Positions 19,485-30,255 of a stretch of 64,000 nt of DNA are shown in pieces. Both the position numbers and the translations under genes were made by a program. Below the pieces are notes generated by a model. It saw only the letters and a list, made by a program, of their open reading frames with translations. It was not told the DNA's origin and searched no databases. Source of the stretch: Natronorubrum halalkaliphilum (GTDB lineage Archaea > Halobacteriota > Halobacteria > Halobacteriales > Natrialbaceae); NCBI RefSeq assembly GCF_009834785.1, contig NZ_WUYX01000003.1, forward strand, positions 1 to 64,000, in the 5' to 3' direction. Numbering within the stretch: position 1 is the first letter of the stretch; each line of letters starts with the position of its first letter.

Positions 19485-20599
19485 ATGACTCAAGATCCAC
19501 TTCTCAGCGTTCAGAACGTGACGACTCAGTTCGTTACGGAGGAAGGTATCGTTCGGGCAGTTGACGACCTCTCTTTCGACGTACACAGGGGAGAGACCCT
19601 CGGTCTCGTCGGAGAGTCGGGTGCCGGAAAGAGCGTCGCGATTCGCTCGATCATGCGGCTCATATCCTCACCCGGCGAAATCGTCTCCGGGACGATCACG
19701 TACAAGGGCCACGTCATTCTCGACCGGTCCCAGGGACCCGACGGCGAGGTACGCGACGGCGAGGCGATGCTCTCGGAGGCGGAGATGCGATCGAAGATAC
19801 GGGGCCGTGAGATCGCGCTCATCTTCCAGGACCCGATGGAGAGTCTGAATCCGGTGTTCACCATCGGGAGCCAGCTCCGGGAGTTCATCGAAATCAATCG
19901 GGACCTTTCGAACGCCGAAGCGAAAGCGGAAGCGATCGAACTACTTCGGGAGGTCGGCATTCCGGAAGCGGAGTCTCGATACCACGAGTACCCCCACCAG
20001 TTCTCCGGCGGCATGCGACAGCGCGTCCTCATCGCGATGGCGCTGGCTTGCAAACCCGATCTCATCATTGCGGACGAACCGACGACTGCGCTCGACGTCA
20101 CCGTCGAAGGCCAGATACTCGACCTGATCGAGCAGTTGAAAACGGAGTACGAGACGAGTTTTATCTGGGTCACCCACGACATGGGCGTCGTCGCCGAGAT
20201 CTGCGATCGGGTGAACGTCATGTATCTCGGCGAACTGATCGAACAGGCCCCCGTCGACGAACTCTTCCACGAGACGAAACATCCGTACACGGAAGCGCTT
20301 CTCAGATCGATCCCCAAACCGCACGAGACGACGGGTGAGTTCGATCCGATTCGCGGGATCATGCCCGACGGGATGAACGCACCCAGCGGCTGTCGGTTTC
20401 ACCCCCGCTGTCCCGACGCCCGCGAGGTCTGTATGAGCGTCCATCCGGACCTCAGAGAGATCGACGACGGTCAAAACGCCGCGTGTCTGAAATACGATGT
20501 CTTCGACGCAGACTACGACGACAGTCCACCACTCGTCGTCGATGAGAACGGCGAGCGGGTTCCTGCAGAGACGGTGGAATCCGTCGGAGGTGACGACTG

Positions 20600-20600
<1 letters not shown>
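19485..20600 (+). CDS. ABC transporter ATP-binding protein, DppD type
   Basis: A 371-residue ATPase. It has Walker [15 protein letters not shown], the signature FSGGMRQRV, Walker [15 protein letters not shown] and the switch His in [11 protein letters not shown]. The C-terminal oligopeptide-transporter domain carries [14 protein letters not shown], a Cys-rich motif. It powers the importer with the adjacent DppF-type subunit. Its last base overlaps the next start (TGATG). Confidence 0.93.
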
Positions 20601-21952
<1,352 letters not shown>

Positions 21953-22004
21953 CCATCGGCCGTCTCGTTTCCTGACGCTCGATTGCCCCCTCAACGATCC
22001 CGTT

Positions 22005-22829
22005 TCAGTTATCGACGAACTCGGCGGCGACACTCGAAAGCGTCCGGAAATCGACGTTCGAGAACTCTTTCAGCGACTCGAGCAACTGATCGAGATTTGT
22101 TAACCGATGCGATTGGCCGCTGACCTGCGGATGAATCGTGAGGACGAACACGCCGTCGTCAATGTGCTCGTGCATCCATTCGAACTGCGTTAGCCACTGA
22201 TCGAATACCGATCGTTCGGTGACGAACCCCTGTCCGCGTCGGTACGCGAACGGCGGGAAGTCGTCGCGTTGCCACGAGACCGGTAGCTCGACGATGTCGG
22301 TCGGCTCACCTCTATCAAACGGTTGGTCGAGCGGAGCTTCCCATCCGGTGCGGAGTCTGTACGGGTGAAAATCTGCCCCCATCTGACTCGAATCCCACTC
22401 GAATCCGAGATCGCGAAGGATCGAAAGCGTCCGCGGTGAGAAGTCCCACGACGGTGAGCGAAACCCGATCGGTCGTCGGCCGGTGAGCGTTTCGATGCTC
22501 TCGATCCCGCGTTCGATATCGCTCCGCTCTTCGGCTTCGGTTTCGTAACTCGACAGCGGCCGGTGGGTCCAGCCGTGATGCTGGATGTCGTGTCCGCGTG
22601 ACCAGACCGCTTCGCACGCGTCGGGAAAACTCGCTATCGTGTGCCCCGGGACGAACCACGTGGCCTCGATATCGTGCTGGTCGAACAGTTCTAACAGCCG
22701 CGGCGTCCCGTAATCGACGCCGAAGAGCCCCCGCGACAATTTCGTCGGACTCTCCTGGCCGTCGAATAGATGGAGCCACGGCGATACCGCATCGAAGTCA
22801 CACGTAAGGCAAACCGTCGATCGAGACAT
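22005..22829 (-). CDS. Polysaccharide-deacetylase family protein (NodB fold)
   Basis: A 274-residue protein with the NodB-type carbohydrate esterase 4 barrel. Visible motifs are TCDFDAVSPW (metal-binding Asp), the His pair in HDIQHHGWTHRP, and FRSPSWDFSPRTL. The sequence is closer to the cytosolic PuuE allantoinase-like branch than to chitin deacetylases, and there is no signal peptide. Hydrolysis of an amide of a small nitrogenous compound is therefore more likely than wall modification. The start at 22829 (MSRSTVCLTC) is preferred over 22910. It lies tail to tail with the ABC operon and downstream of the phosphotriesterase-family gene. Confidence 0.75.
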   Translation of the reverse strand: MSRSTVCLTCDFDAVSPWLHLFDGQESPTKLSRGLFGVDYGTPRLLELFDQHDIEATWFVPGHTIASFPDACEAVWSRGHDIQHHGWTHRPLSSYETEAEERSDIERGIESIETLTGRRPIGFRSPSWDFSPRTLSILRDLGFEWDSSQMGADFHPYRLRTGWEAPLDQPFDRGEPTDIVELPVSWQRDDFPPFAYRRGQGFVTERSVFDQWLTQFEWMHEHIDDGVFVLTIHPQVSGQSHRLTNLDQLLESLKEFSNVDFRTLSSVAAEFVDN

Positions 22830-22928
22830 ACGGAGACCACGGGCTGAAATACCTAAATGTTGCCGTCTCAGACGACACCACTGCAGGCTGACGAGTAGTT
22901 GTTTCGGCAATGATTTCCAGCGACCGCC

Positions 22929-24020
22929 TCACTCCGCGAACGTCAACAGCCGCTTCGGGTTCGCCTCGAGCACGGTCGAAATCTCCTCCTCGCTGATCCC
23001 GCGGTGACGCATCATCGGAACGATCGTCTCCAGAATGTGGGCGTAGCCGTCCCCGCCGTAGGAAACTCTGCTCGTCTTCGTTGCGACGTCCTGGGAGAGC
23101 AAAAGCTGCTCGAGATAGCCGGCATCGATCAGTTCGCGAATGGACTCGACGCGCCACGTATCGGACGGGTATCCGTCTTCGATGGCCTCGAGATAGGCGT
23201 GGCGCCCGAACAGGTCGTACTCGAGGAACGCCCCGCGGCCTGCAACCCGTTTCTGATACTCGAGATCCGCGTAAAGCGATCGGTCCACGTGCCCGATGAC
23301 GACTCGTTCGGGCGCGATCCCTTCCGCTTCGACGATGTCCAGAATCTCGAGGCCCCACCGCGACGTCGGATACGTTCGGTCGCGTTGGCTGTACGGGGTC
23401 TTCCCCGGCGGATGGATCGTCAGCGGCGCACCGGTGTGCGTTGCCGCTCGTGCGGCCGCTCGAAGCACCTTCTCCTCGTCGTCGTGGATCCGACCACTCA
23501 CGCCGATTTCGCCGATAATTCCCGCCCGGACGTCGGTGTCGTTGATACCGTCGCGGACGTCTCGAACGAACTCATCGGCGATCGCGTCCACGGTGCGATC
23601 CGTAAGAGCGTTCGGGTGTGCTCCCTCTACGTAGTAGCCCGTTCCGTGGACGATCGTGAGACCGGTCGCTTCGGCGATTGTCCGAACACCAGCGGGATTC
23701 TCGCCGAGTCGTTTCGGCGTCACGTCGACGACTGCGTCACCGCCTGCCCGCGAGAACTGCTGGAGTTCGTCGACGAGTTGCTCAGTGGCCGTTGCGCGAA
23801 GGTTGTCCCGAGTGCTGGCTGGATGCCGTCGGAGCCACGAGAGGTGCTCGATCGAGACGCCCTGTCGGGCGATCGCTCGTTCGGCCGCAGATTCGGGTTC
23901 GACGAACAGTGCGTCGGCCCCGTCGAAGAAGACGTGCTCGTGTGGCAGCGTCGTTCCGAGTTCGTCTGGATCGATCCTTCCGGTTACGGTAACGATGGAG
24001 CCGGTATCCGCGCTCGACAT
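22929..24020 (-). CDS. Phosphotriesterase-family metal-dependent hydrolase
   Basis: A 363-residue amidohydrolase-superfamily protein of the PTE group. The first metal pair is in TTLPHEHVFFDG (HxH). A Glu in GIIGEIGVSG occupies the place of the bridging ligand, as in the PHP/lactonase branch rather than the carbamylated Lys of true phosphotriesterases. Later ligands are His in LTIHPPGK and VIGHVDRS and the Asp in LLSQDVATK. Relatives are lactonases or amidases; the substrate is unknown. The start at 24020 (MSSADTGSIV) fits, whereas the upstream extension to 24074 does not. It is co-oriented with the deacetylase, 99 bp away, so an operon is likely. Confidence 0.85.
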   Translation of the reverse strand: MSSADTGSIVTVTGRIDPDELGTTLPHEHVFFDGADALFVEPESAAERAIARQGVSIEHLSWLRRHPASTRDNLRATATEQLVDELQQFSRAGGDAVVDVTPKRLGENPAGVRTIAEATGLTIVHGTGYYVEGAHPNALTDRTVDAIADEFVRDVRDGINDTDVRAGIIGEIGVSGRIHDDEEKVLRAAARAATHTGAPLTIHPPGKTPYSQRDRTYPTSRWGLEILDIVEAEGIAPERVVIGHVDRSLYADLEYQKRVAGRGAFLEYDLFGRHAYLEAIEDGYPSDTWRVESIRELIDAGYLEQLLLSQDVATKTSRVSYGGDGYAHILETIVPMMRHRGISEEEISTVLEANPKRLLTFAE

Positions 24021-24135
24021 GGGTACCGAGATGGATCGTATCCACGTATACGTACCGCTCCTCGGAGCCGCCACATATCCGGCGCGTCGTCGGATAATCG
24101 TGTGGATTTATCTTCTCCCGGCCACAGAGTGACGT

Positions 24136-24993
24136 ATGGACGGCGGATTCAGCGCGTTCCAGTTCGATCACGCAATCTTCGCCGGGCGGGACCTCGAGTC
24201 GATGAGCGACCAGTTTGCTGCTTTGGGACTCGCCCCTGAGTACGGCGGTGTCCACGCAAACGGTGTCACGCACAACGCGATCGTTGGGTTCGACGACGGT
24301 AGCTATCTCGAACTACTCTCGACCGTCGAACCGGACCAGACGCCGCCGCGGCGTGAACGATTGATCGGCGAGACGGCGGGACCCTGCGGATGGGCCGTCC
24401 GGACGACGGCTCTCGAGACAGCGGCCGAACGCCTCAGAAGTAGCGGCCTCTCGGTCGAGGGCCCCGTCGCAATGGAACGGCGGACGGACGATGGCGAACT
24501 GGCGACGTGGGAGTGTGCGTTTCTCGGGGACTGCGTTCCCGGAACGCGGTACCCGTTTCTCATCGCCGACCGAACGCCGCGGTCGCGGCGTGTCCCCTCG
24601 AGCGACTCCGTCCGCGGAACGGAACTGACCGGCGTTCACTCGGTACTCCTCGGCGTTTCCGACCTCGAACAGGCGATCGCCGAGTACGAACGGTACTTCG
24701 ATCTCGAGTCCGTCACCCGGTGGACTGACGCCGATCTGAACCTCGAAGTCGGGACGTTCGAGGGGTCGCCGGTAACGATAACGGCACCGCTTCCGGAGAA
24801 CGAGTGGCTGACGGAACGGCTGGACCGATTCGGTGCACTTCCGTGGGGATTTCTCCTCGAGACGACGGACTTCGATCGAACAGCGGCCCGGATCCCTCTC
24901 CGACGGTGGCCACAGCCGTTTCCAGAACGGGCCGGTTGGATAGACGAAGAGTTCGGCGTCAGCGGCCGACTCGGGGTGATCGAAGGTGCCTGA
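24136..24993 (+). CDS. Glyoxalase-like (VOC) domain protein
   Basis: A 285-residue protein with two VOC-type beta-alpha-beta-beta-beta modules. The first starts with FDHAIFAGRDLESMSDQF, the second with GVHSVLLGVSDLEQAIAEY. The His of FDHAI and Glu of SYLELLS fit the N-module metal positions of the glyoxalase-like family. This fold covers dioxygenases, lyases and resistance proteins. No specific reaction can be assigned. It is divergent from the phosphotriesterase-family gene across a 115-bp shared promoter region and lies 81 bp upstream of the FAD oxidoreductase. Confidence 0.7.
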   Translation: MDGGFSAFQFDHAIFAGRDLESMSDQFAALGLAPEYGGVHANGVTHNAIVGFDDGSYLELLSTVEPDQTPPRRERLIGETAGPCGWAVRTTALETAAERLRSSGLSVEGPVAMERRTDDGELATWECAFLGDCVPGTRYPFLIADRTPRSRRVPSSDSVRGTELTGVHSVLLGVSDLEQAIAEYERYFDLESVTRWTDADLNLEVGTFEGSPVTITAPLPENEWLTERLDRFGALPWGFLLETTDFDRTAARIPLRRWPQPFPERAGWIDEEFGVSGRLGVIEGA

Positions 24994-25074
24994 TCGACGC
25001 CAGTCGTTCGAGGAGCGCGCGTACGCCACGCCCCGTTTCGCGAACGGAGCCCGTTCAACAACTATGCGAGAACC

Positions 25075-26217
25075 ATGACTCGAGAAACCTACGACGTAAT
25101 CCTCGTCGGCGGTGGTATCGTCGGTATCAGTACCGCCTATCATCTCTCGACGCGGACGGATCTCGACGTCGCGCTGTTCGAGGCCGACCGCATCGGTGGC
25201 CGGTCGACCGGTCGATCCGCTGGCGGTATCAGACAGCAATTTGCGACCGAACTCGAGGTCCGACTCGCGATGGAAAGCGTCGAGCAGTTCGGACGGTTCG
25301 CGGAGGAAACGGACCGCGTTACGTTTTCCCAGAACGGTTACCTTCTTCTTGCGCGGACGGACGAAGAGGCGGCCCGCCTTCGAACGAACGCGAAGAGACA
25401 GCGTCAACTCGGTCTCGATGTACGGGAACTCGCCCCGGAGACGCTCACGGAGTACGTCTCCTATCTCCGACCTGACGATATTGTCGTGGCAAACTACTGC
25501 CCGACCGATGGCGTTGTTGAGCCTCACACCGTCACGAGATGGTTGTCCGACCGTACGCGAGAAGCGGGCGCCACTGTCCGCGAACAGACACCGGTTACCG
25601 GCGTTCGAACGAACGCTACGGGTGAAACGAGCGTGATCGTCGGAAACGACGAAATCAGCGCCGAACACGTTATCGTCGCTGGCGGTGTCTGGTCGGAGCG
25701 ATTATTCTCTACGATGAGGCTCTCACTGCCGGTCGATCCGACCCGCATTCAAATCGTCGTGACGGACCACCATACCGAAATCACCGAAGACGATCCGTTC
25801 GTGATCGATTTGCAGCGAAAGATGTTCTTTCGCCCGGAAGGTGGCTCCTCGTTACTCGTCAGCGGACAGCATCCGACGGCTGACGCGCCGGCGGATATCC
25901 AGAGCTACAACAAGTCCCACGATTACGCTTTCAGCGCGGCAGTGTCGGAGTTCTTGCTCGAGCGGACTACCGGCCTCGAAGATCTCCAGATTGCAACTGG
26001 TTGGGCCGGACTCAAAGGCGTTACACCCGACGGGCTTCCGCTTGTCGGCCCCGTTTCGGTCGACGATGATGAGGGACTGATCGTCGCGACAGGGTTCAAC
26101 GGTCACGGGTTCATGCTCGCACCGGCGATCGGTCGTGCGCTCAGCGAGTACGTTGTCGAGGGGACGTGGACGGATCTCAACCTCGAGCCGTTTTCACCGA
26201 CCCGGTTCGATCGCTAA
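25075..26217 (+). CDS. FAD-dependent oxidoreductase of the D-amino-acid oxidase / sarcosine oxidase-beta (DAO) family
   Basis: A 380-residue flavoprotein. The Rossmann dinucleotide motif is VILVGGGIVGISTAYHL at the N-terminus, with ADRIGGRSTGRSAGGIRQQF following as in sarcosine-oxidase beta subunits. The C-terminal FAD-contact motif is GVTPDGLPLVGPV and ATGFNGHGFMLAPAIG. It would oxidise a C-N bond of a secondary amine or amino acid in the cytosol. With a creatininase-family gene, an ABC importer and several amidohydrolases in the same 12 kb, an amine or opine catabolic cluster is likely, but the substrate is open. Confidence 0.88.
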   Translation: MTRETYDVILVGGGIVGISTAYHLSTRTDLDVALFEADRIGGRSTGRSAGGIRQQFATELEVRLAMESVEQFGRFAEETDRVTFSQNGYLLLARTDEEAARLRTNAKRQRQLGLDVRELAPETLTEYVSYLRPDDIVVANYCPTDGVVEPHTVTRWLSDRTREAGATVREQTPVTGVRTNATGETSVIVGNDEISAEHVIVAGGVWSERLFSTMRLSLPVDPTRIQIVVTDHHTEITEDDPFVIDLQRKMFFRPEGGSSLLVSGQHPTADAPADIQSYNKSHDYAFSAAVSEFLLERTTGLEDLQIATGWAGLKGVTPDGLPLVGPVSVDDDEGLIVATGFNGHGFMLAPAIGRALSEYVVEGTWTDLNLEPFSPTRFDR

Positions 26218-27162
26218 GTCGCGTCGGCTTTCCGGAATCGGTCCGCTATCGTCGTCGCAGCGTTTTGCGGGCCCTTTTCAACGAATGGCTCCACACACTA
26301 CTCTCGGACCAATCAGAAGTAACCACTCACCAAATCAACATACTGTGGAGTTACTATTCATTGTCGTTAGCCAGTAAACGGTTCATATAATTGGTGTTCC
26401 ACGGGCCCAAATCTGTTTTTAACGTATCGGGGGCAGTTCGGTTCGGAAACGGTCGGCAGTTATAAGGGCCACTGAACGTCACTGCATACCCGACTGTACG
26501 ATAGGTCCGTAGTCAGTGCGGGAACCGTATTAGTTGACACTACAGGGCGATTCGTACTCGTTGTGGGCTGCCAGATCCGAGTATCGTTTGTTCGATCGAT
26601 TTGCCCGTACCGGGCCTGATAAGCTAGTTATCGGTCGTTCGTTGCTCGGCCTCGAACTTAGTGAAACCGTCGCGACACCGTTTTACGGAATCGCCGCTCG
26701 AAGGCGTGGTACCGGCACCTTTTCATCTTCGCTAACGGGATCTTGTTATACTCTTGAATAAAATCATCATTGGCCTGATTTACTAATACACTCAGAAATT
26801 TGAGCAACTACTTCTGACAGCGATTATGGGAACTCGAGTTGCCGTTCCGGTGAAGATCGAGAACTGTTTCCGCCGCGAACGGTCGGAGCTCGCTCGTAGT
26901 TTGCGTTACGGCTCCTCTCGCAGTAGGCGTCGAGTCAGTCGCTGCGAACTCGTCGCTGACGAAATTCTGCTGATGTATAGTTGAAACGGCCCTGACTATA
27001 GGCTGTTTTTCGAGCGAAACTCCGGTGTTGTTCGACGACAAACGGTTGCCGTCGTAGCGAGTATCCAATCCTCTCGCACCCCGTGACTGCAACCCTCTAT
27101 TAGACGAAGAAGAAACTGGATATTCGTAAACTTCTAGTAGGCGGCGTGAGTTGCGGTACTCA
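26218..27162. other. Gene-free stretch of about 0.95 kb
   Basis: No convincing gene. Short frames at 26534-26761 and 26808-27092 lack haloarchaeal codon bias and acidic composition. An inverted copy of the dispersed ~40-bp repeat lies at 26461-26500. The remainder is AT-enriched and looks decayed. Confidence 0.55.
26461..26500 (-). repeat. Dispersed ~40-bp repeat, copy C
   Basis: Read on the minus strand this copy starts CGTACAGTCGGGTATGCAGT and ends TTCAGTGGCCCTTATA, with TTCAG 24 bp from the start. It is closest to copy B, with which it shares GGTATGCA, a TG and CGTTCAG. Confidence 0.55.
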
Positions 27163-27627
27163 ATGACCTACGAACATCTGGACTCAGACCTGATCAATGA
27201 ACTGTTAGATAACGGCCGATCGAGCCTTCGCAGCCTCGCTGAGGAACTCGATGTCTCCGTCACCACCGTCTCTAATCACCTCTCTGACCTCGAGGATGAG
27301 GGCGTAATCGAGGGCTATACGCCGAAGGTCAACTACGATGCGGTCGGCTACGACGTGACTGCGGTCATGCAGTTCAAGGCCGAGGGTAATGCGCTTCCCG
27401 AAATTACCGAAACCCTCCGTGAGCATCGGCAAATGATCTCCGTCTACGAGGTTACCGGCGACTACGACGTCATTGCCATCGGCAAGTTCCAGGACACAGA
27501 CGATATGAACGATCAGATCAAGACGCTGATCACCGATCCCGATATCAATCAGTCGAACACCAGTATTGTTCTCAACGCCGTCTCCGAGAACGAGCAGTTC
27601 GAACTCGAGACCGGCGAAGAAAACTGA
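27163..27627 (+). CDS. Lrp/AsnC-family transcriptional regulator
   Basis: A 154-residue regulator. The N-terminal HTH covers about residues 5-50 ([21 protein letters not shown]), and the C-terminal RAM ligand-binding domain follows ([16 protein letters not shown]). Haloarchaeal Lrp proteins closely resembling this one are usually next to glnA and respond to amino acids. Here there is no glutamine synthetase gene nearby, so this looks like an extra copy on an accessory replicon. The start at 27163 ([10 protein letters not shown]) is preferred over the TTG at 27151. Targets are unknown. Confidence 0.9.
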   Translation: MTYEHLDSDLINELLDNGRSSLRSLAEELDVSVTTVSNHLSDLEDEGVIEGYTPKVNYDAVGYDVTAVMQFKAEGNALPEITETLREHRQMISVYEVTGDYDVIAIGKFQDTDDMNDQIKTLITDPDINQSNTSIVLNAVSENEQFELETGEEN

Positions 27628-27723
27628 TACGGTCTACTGCACCGTCCACTATATTTGCTGCCCGGGAGACGGGCAGGATGCTCCTCGGTATCGGCCGTAT
27701 CCGTCATCCCGTTCAGTCTGTCG

Positions 27724-28011
27724 TCACTCTGCGAGGAGGTCGTCGACGTACTGTGCTTCCCAGTCGCGTCGCGCTTCGATTTCCCGACGTCCGCGTCGCG
27801 TCACCGCGTACACGTTCGTTCGTCGGTCCATCTCCCCTTTCTCGAGGAGTCCTTTGTCGACGAGCGTATCCAGATTCGGATACAGTCGTCCGTGGTGAAT
27901 CTCGGATTCGTAGTAGTCCTCGAGTTCCTCTTTGATTGCGAGACCGTGTGGCTCATCCAAGCCGGCTGTCACATACAATAGGTCGCGCTGAAATCCAGTT
28001 AAATCGTACAT
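27724..28011 (-). CDS. PadR-family transcriptional regulator
   Basis: A 95-residue protein consisting of a winged helix typical of short PadR regulators: FQRDLLYVTAGLDEPHGLAI, SEIHHGRLYPNLDTLVDKGLL and the wing MDRRTNVYAVTRRGRREIE. It acts as a dimeric repressor. An inverted repeat, ATAC-N10-GTAT, lies between the TATA element and the start codon and may be its own operator. It is convergent with the Lrp gene. Confidence 0.88.
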   Translation of the reverse strand: MYDLTGFQRDLLYVTAGLDEPHGLAIKEELEDYYESEIHHGRLYPNLDTLVDKGLLEKGEMDRRTNVYAVTRRGRREIEARRDWEAQYVDDLLAE

Positions 28012-28019
28012 ACACTGCT

Positions 28020-28046
28020 ATACGAAAAATAGGGTATTAAATATAT
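28020..28046 (-). promoter_or_regulatory. padR-like promoter with inverted repeat
   Basis: A TATA-like stretch (ATATTTAAT on the minus strand, about 28036-28046) lies roughly 30 bp ahead of the PadR start. An ATAC-N10-GTAT inverted repeat (28020-28037) overlaps its downstream edge, the expected place for an autorepression operator. Confidence 0.4.
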
Positions 28047-28168
28047 GGGATTATGACTGACTCGAATCTATGAAAGATCTCGGTCATATTTGTTACTGAA
28101 CTCTCCTGTAGTATCTCTCTAGCGGATAGGATCAGTGATTCGCACTTCATCCAAAATTGTAATGGAAA

Positions 28169-28330
28169 TTACCAATAACCGTCGGACTGGGGGAACTCGT
28201 GGCGATTATCGGATTGCCCGGCGTCGGGAAGACGACAGTCTTCCGCTTCCTTGCCCCGTTCGAACGACCACAGGGTGGCACGCTCGAGTACATCGGTACC
28301 GGTATCTGGCAACTCTCCAACGAGCGCAAC
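28169..28330 (+). pseudogene. Relic of an ABC transporter ATPase (N-terminal Walker A part only)
   Basis: The frame reads ITVGLGELVAIIGLPGVGKT and continues into TVFRFLAPFERPQGGTLEY, then IWQLSNERN. This is the Walker A region and start of the helical domain of a haloarchaeal tungstate/phosphate-type ATPase. No Q-loop, signature motif or Walker B follows; the frame stays open to 28507 but no longer reads as a protein. Upstream, a TAA at 28160 closes it. It marks the left edge of the AT-rich repeat region and suggests past recombination here. Confidence 0.65.
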
Positions 28331-28502
28331 ACGAGTACTGATCCAGTCGTAGTTTTTGTTCGCTCGAGAGTTCGAGCAGTGGCCACGAACGTATCGAATC
28401 TATTCTGCGATGGGACAAGCGATCTCCCGCGTGTAACATACAGTGGTGGCCGTGGCGTATCAAGACAATGGAGACGATTAGCTCCGCGGGTTCAAATCGT
28501 CG

Positions 28503-29406
28503 ATTAGGTCTTACGGTTATACTAATTCGTTAGGCTAAATTGGTGGTTGGCGGAGCGGGCAAAGGGTGCCGACTGTGCTTTGTAGCTCTTCTTAGCCAGT
28601 CTGTCGGGTGGTCTAGTTGACTAGTCTAATTGGGTAGGCTCTTCGGTTAGGTTAGCAGTTGTGGACAGGATCTCCAAGCAACCCTTCTGTCTATCTATAT
28701 GGGGTTGTGAGTTAGGCTACTGGTGTAGTCTAATCAGTTAGGCTGTATGGTTGGTTCAATAGTGCCTGGACGAACTGGGGCTGGAGATTAAGTCTATTCT
28801 GATGAATGGTGTGGGCATGCTATTTGGATAGGCCACTCAGTTAGATTATCTGGAAAGGCTTGACTGGGCACAACCACTGGGAATTCTGGCTGGAACGTGG
28901 TTGTTGGTTAGGCTGACCGATTAGGCCAATGAGAAAAGCCATTTGGATGGGGAAAAAGTCTAGCTAATTTTATAGGCGTATTGCGCAAGATGGGGGCTTT
29001 ACTTCCGGACCGCGACTACAACGACAGGGCTGCCGTTGCGTTTGTCCGCAATTACGGTCGGATTCAAACAGCACCGTTCTGGGTCAGGGGCTATCGGCGG
29101 GGTCGTTCGACCGGAGTACCTAGTCGACCGACCGAATCGGTTAGGCTATTCTGTTAGGCCATCCAAAAGCTCCAGCTGAATTAGTTTCTCTTCTTCCGTA
29201 TGAGTTAGACTAACCAATTAGGCTAATGGTCTGGTCTGTATTGGTGTCCTATTCCGAACGACTACAGATCTATGCTGGCCGAGAAATCTGGTCGGGAAGG
29301 GGGCTGGTCACTCGCAAATAGCAACCACTCACGGACTATTGGTTAGGCTAACCAGTTAGCCTTCCCGATTCGTATGACGAAGAATTATATTCGGGGAGAC
29401 TAACTG
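28503..29406 (+). repeat. Clusters of a 13-bp direct repeat upstream of parA: candidate centromere (parS-like) or iteron array
   Basis: The consensus unit is GTTAGGCTAACCA, in head-to-tail runs with exact 13-bp period. Unit starts: 28503, 28516, 28529; 28607, 28620, 28633, 28646; 28711, 28724, 28737; 28814, 28827, 28840, 28853 (outer ones degenerate); 28907, 28920; 29140, 29153; 29204, 29217; 29342, 29355; and 29394. The best matches are at 28711, 28907, 29140, 29204 and 29342. The first three clusters start exactly 104 bp (8 x 13) apart and the fourth 103 bp on. The array is AT-rich compared with the flanks, contains no gene, and its last unit sits between the parA TATA box and start codon. 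Confidence 0.75.
29385..29390 (+). promoter_or_regulatory. parA: TATA box of parA, followed by an operator-like repeat unit
   Basis: TTATAT is centred 25 bp before the parA ATG at 29413. A 13-bp repeat unit (29394-29406) fills the space between it and the start codon. Binding there would block transcription, so the locus is probably autoregulated. Confidence 0.5.
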
Positions 29407-29412
29407 GTTCGT

Positions 29413-30255
29413 ATGCTCACGTATACGACCTATTCGGAGGCCGGCGGCGTCGGAAAGACGACGGTCGGTGCGGCGTTGCTCGAGACCCACGCCAGTCACG
29501 GACTCGACGTCCTCGCGATCGATATGGACCAGCAAAACGGCTCGCTTACGTACCTCCTCGACGTCGACGCACCCCGGGACGACAGTCAGGCCGACAATAT
29601 CGTCCGCCATATGATCGATCGTCCGAAGGGGCCGCTTCAGGATCTCATTCTCGAGACCGACTACGGCTTCGATCTGCTACCGAGTCACAACATGCTCGAG
29701 AACCTGGAAGAGTTGTTGACGCGCGCTCAGCGGATGGCCGACGATCTGGGCGAGGGAGACGAGTTCGATCCGTACGACAGACTCCGACAGGTGCTGCTGG
29801 AGGCCGGTGTTCCACAGGAGTACGACGTGATCGTCATCGACCCGCCGGCGACTGCGGGCCCGCATCTCTACAACGCCGTGTCCGCGACGCGAAGCCTGGT
29901 GATCCCGGTCGAGCCGACGGGGAAAGGAATGCAGAGCGTACTCGGACTCGAGGAACTCGTCGACGGATTGGAGGATCGCCTCGAGGCAGAAATCGGCGTG
30001 CTCTCTGCGGTTCCGAACGGTATCGGTCGGACGTCCGATCAGGAGCGCTATCTCACCGAGATTCGAGACCGCGGCTATCCCGCACCGGTTGCACTCCGTG
30101 ATCGATCCTCGCTCTTCGAGGGCTGCTGGGACCAGCAGTGTACGCCGCGACACTACGTTACGGAACACCGAGACCGGCAACGCGATCACGAGATGGAGAC
30201 GCTCGAAAAGATCGACGAACTGGCGGCGACGATCGAGGAGGTGGGTGGCCTATGA
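29413..30255 (+). CDS. parA: ParA-family partition ATPase
   Basis: A 280-residue deviant-Walker ATPase. The P-loop is YSEAGGVGKTTVG near the N-terminus, where the usual signature Lys of KGGxGKT is Ala (residue 10). The A' motif LDVLAIDMDQQNGSLTY and Walker B YDVIVIDPPATAGP follow. There is no N-terminal DNA-binding domain, so it is of the small type Ib kind that needs a separate centromere-binding partner. The next gene overlaps by ATGA. It would segregate the replicon by ATP-dependent binding to nucleoid DNA. The array of 13-bp repeats upstream is the probable centromere. Confidence 0.88.
   Translation: MLTYTTYSEAGGVGKTTVGAALLETHASHGLDVLAIDMDQQNGSLTYLLDVDAPRDDSQADNIVRHMIDRPKGPLQDLILETDYGFDLLPSHNMLENLEELLTRAQRMADDLGEGDEFDPYDRLRQVLLEAGVPQEYDVIVIDPPATAGPHLYNAVSATRSLVIPVEPTGKGMQSVLGLEELVDGLEDRLEAEIGVLSAVPNGIGRTSDQERYLTEIRDRGYPAPVALRDRSSLFEGCWDQQCTPRHYVTEHRDRQRDHEMETLEKIDELAATIEEVGGL

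Noticed and set aside
24313-25668. 451-codon minus-strand open frame
   Set aside because: Antisense to the VOC and FAD oxidoreductase genes, basic composition and no motif.
26808-27092. 94-codon minus-strand frame as a small gene
   Set aside because: No acidic bias and no motif, and it lies within a decayed gap.
28331-28507. Continuation of the ABC ATPase relic as a real protein
   Set aside because: The frame stays open, but the residues after LSNERN match nothing expected of an ATPase (no Q-loop, signature or Walker B).
28503-29406. The 13-bp repeats as a CRISPR array
   Set aside because: The repeats are contiguous head-to-tail units with no unique 30-40 bp spacers of constant length, and no cas gene is present.
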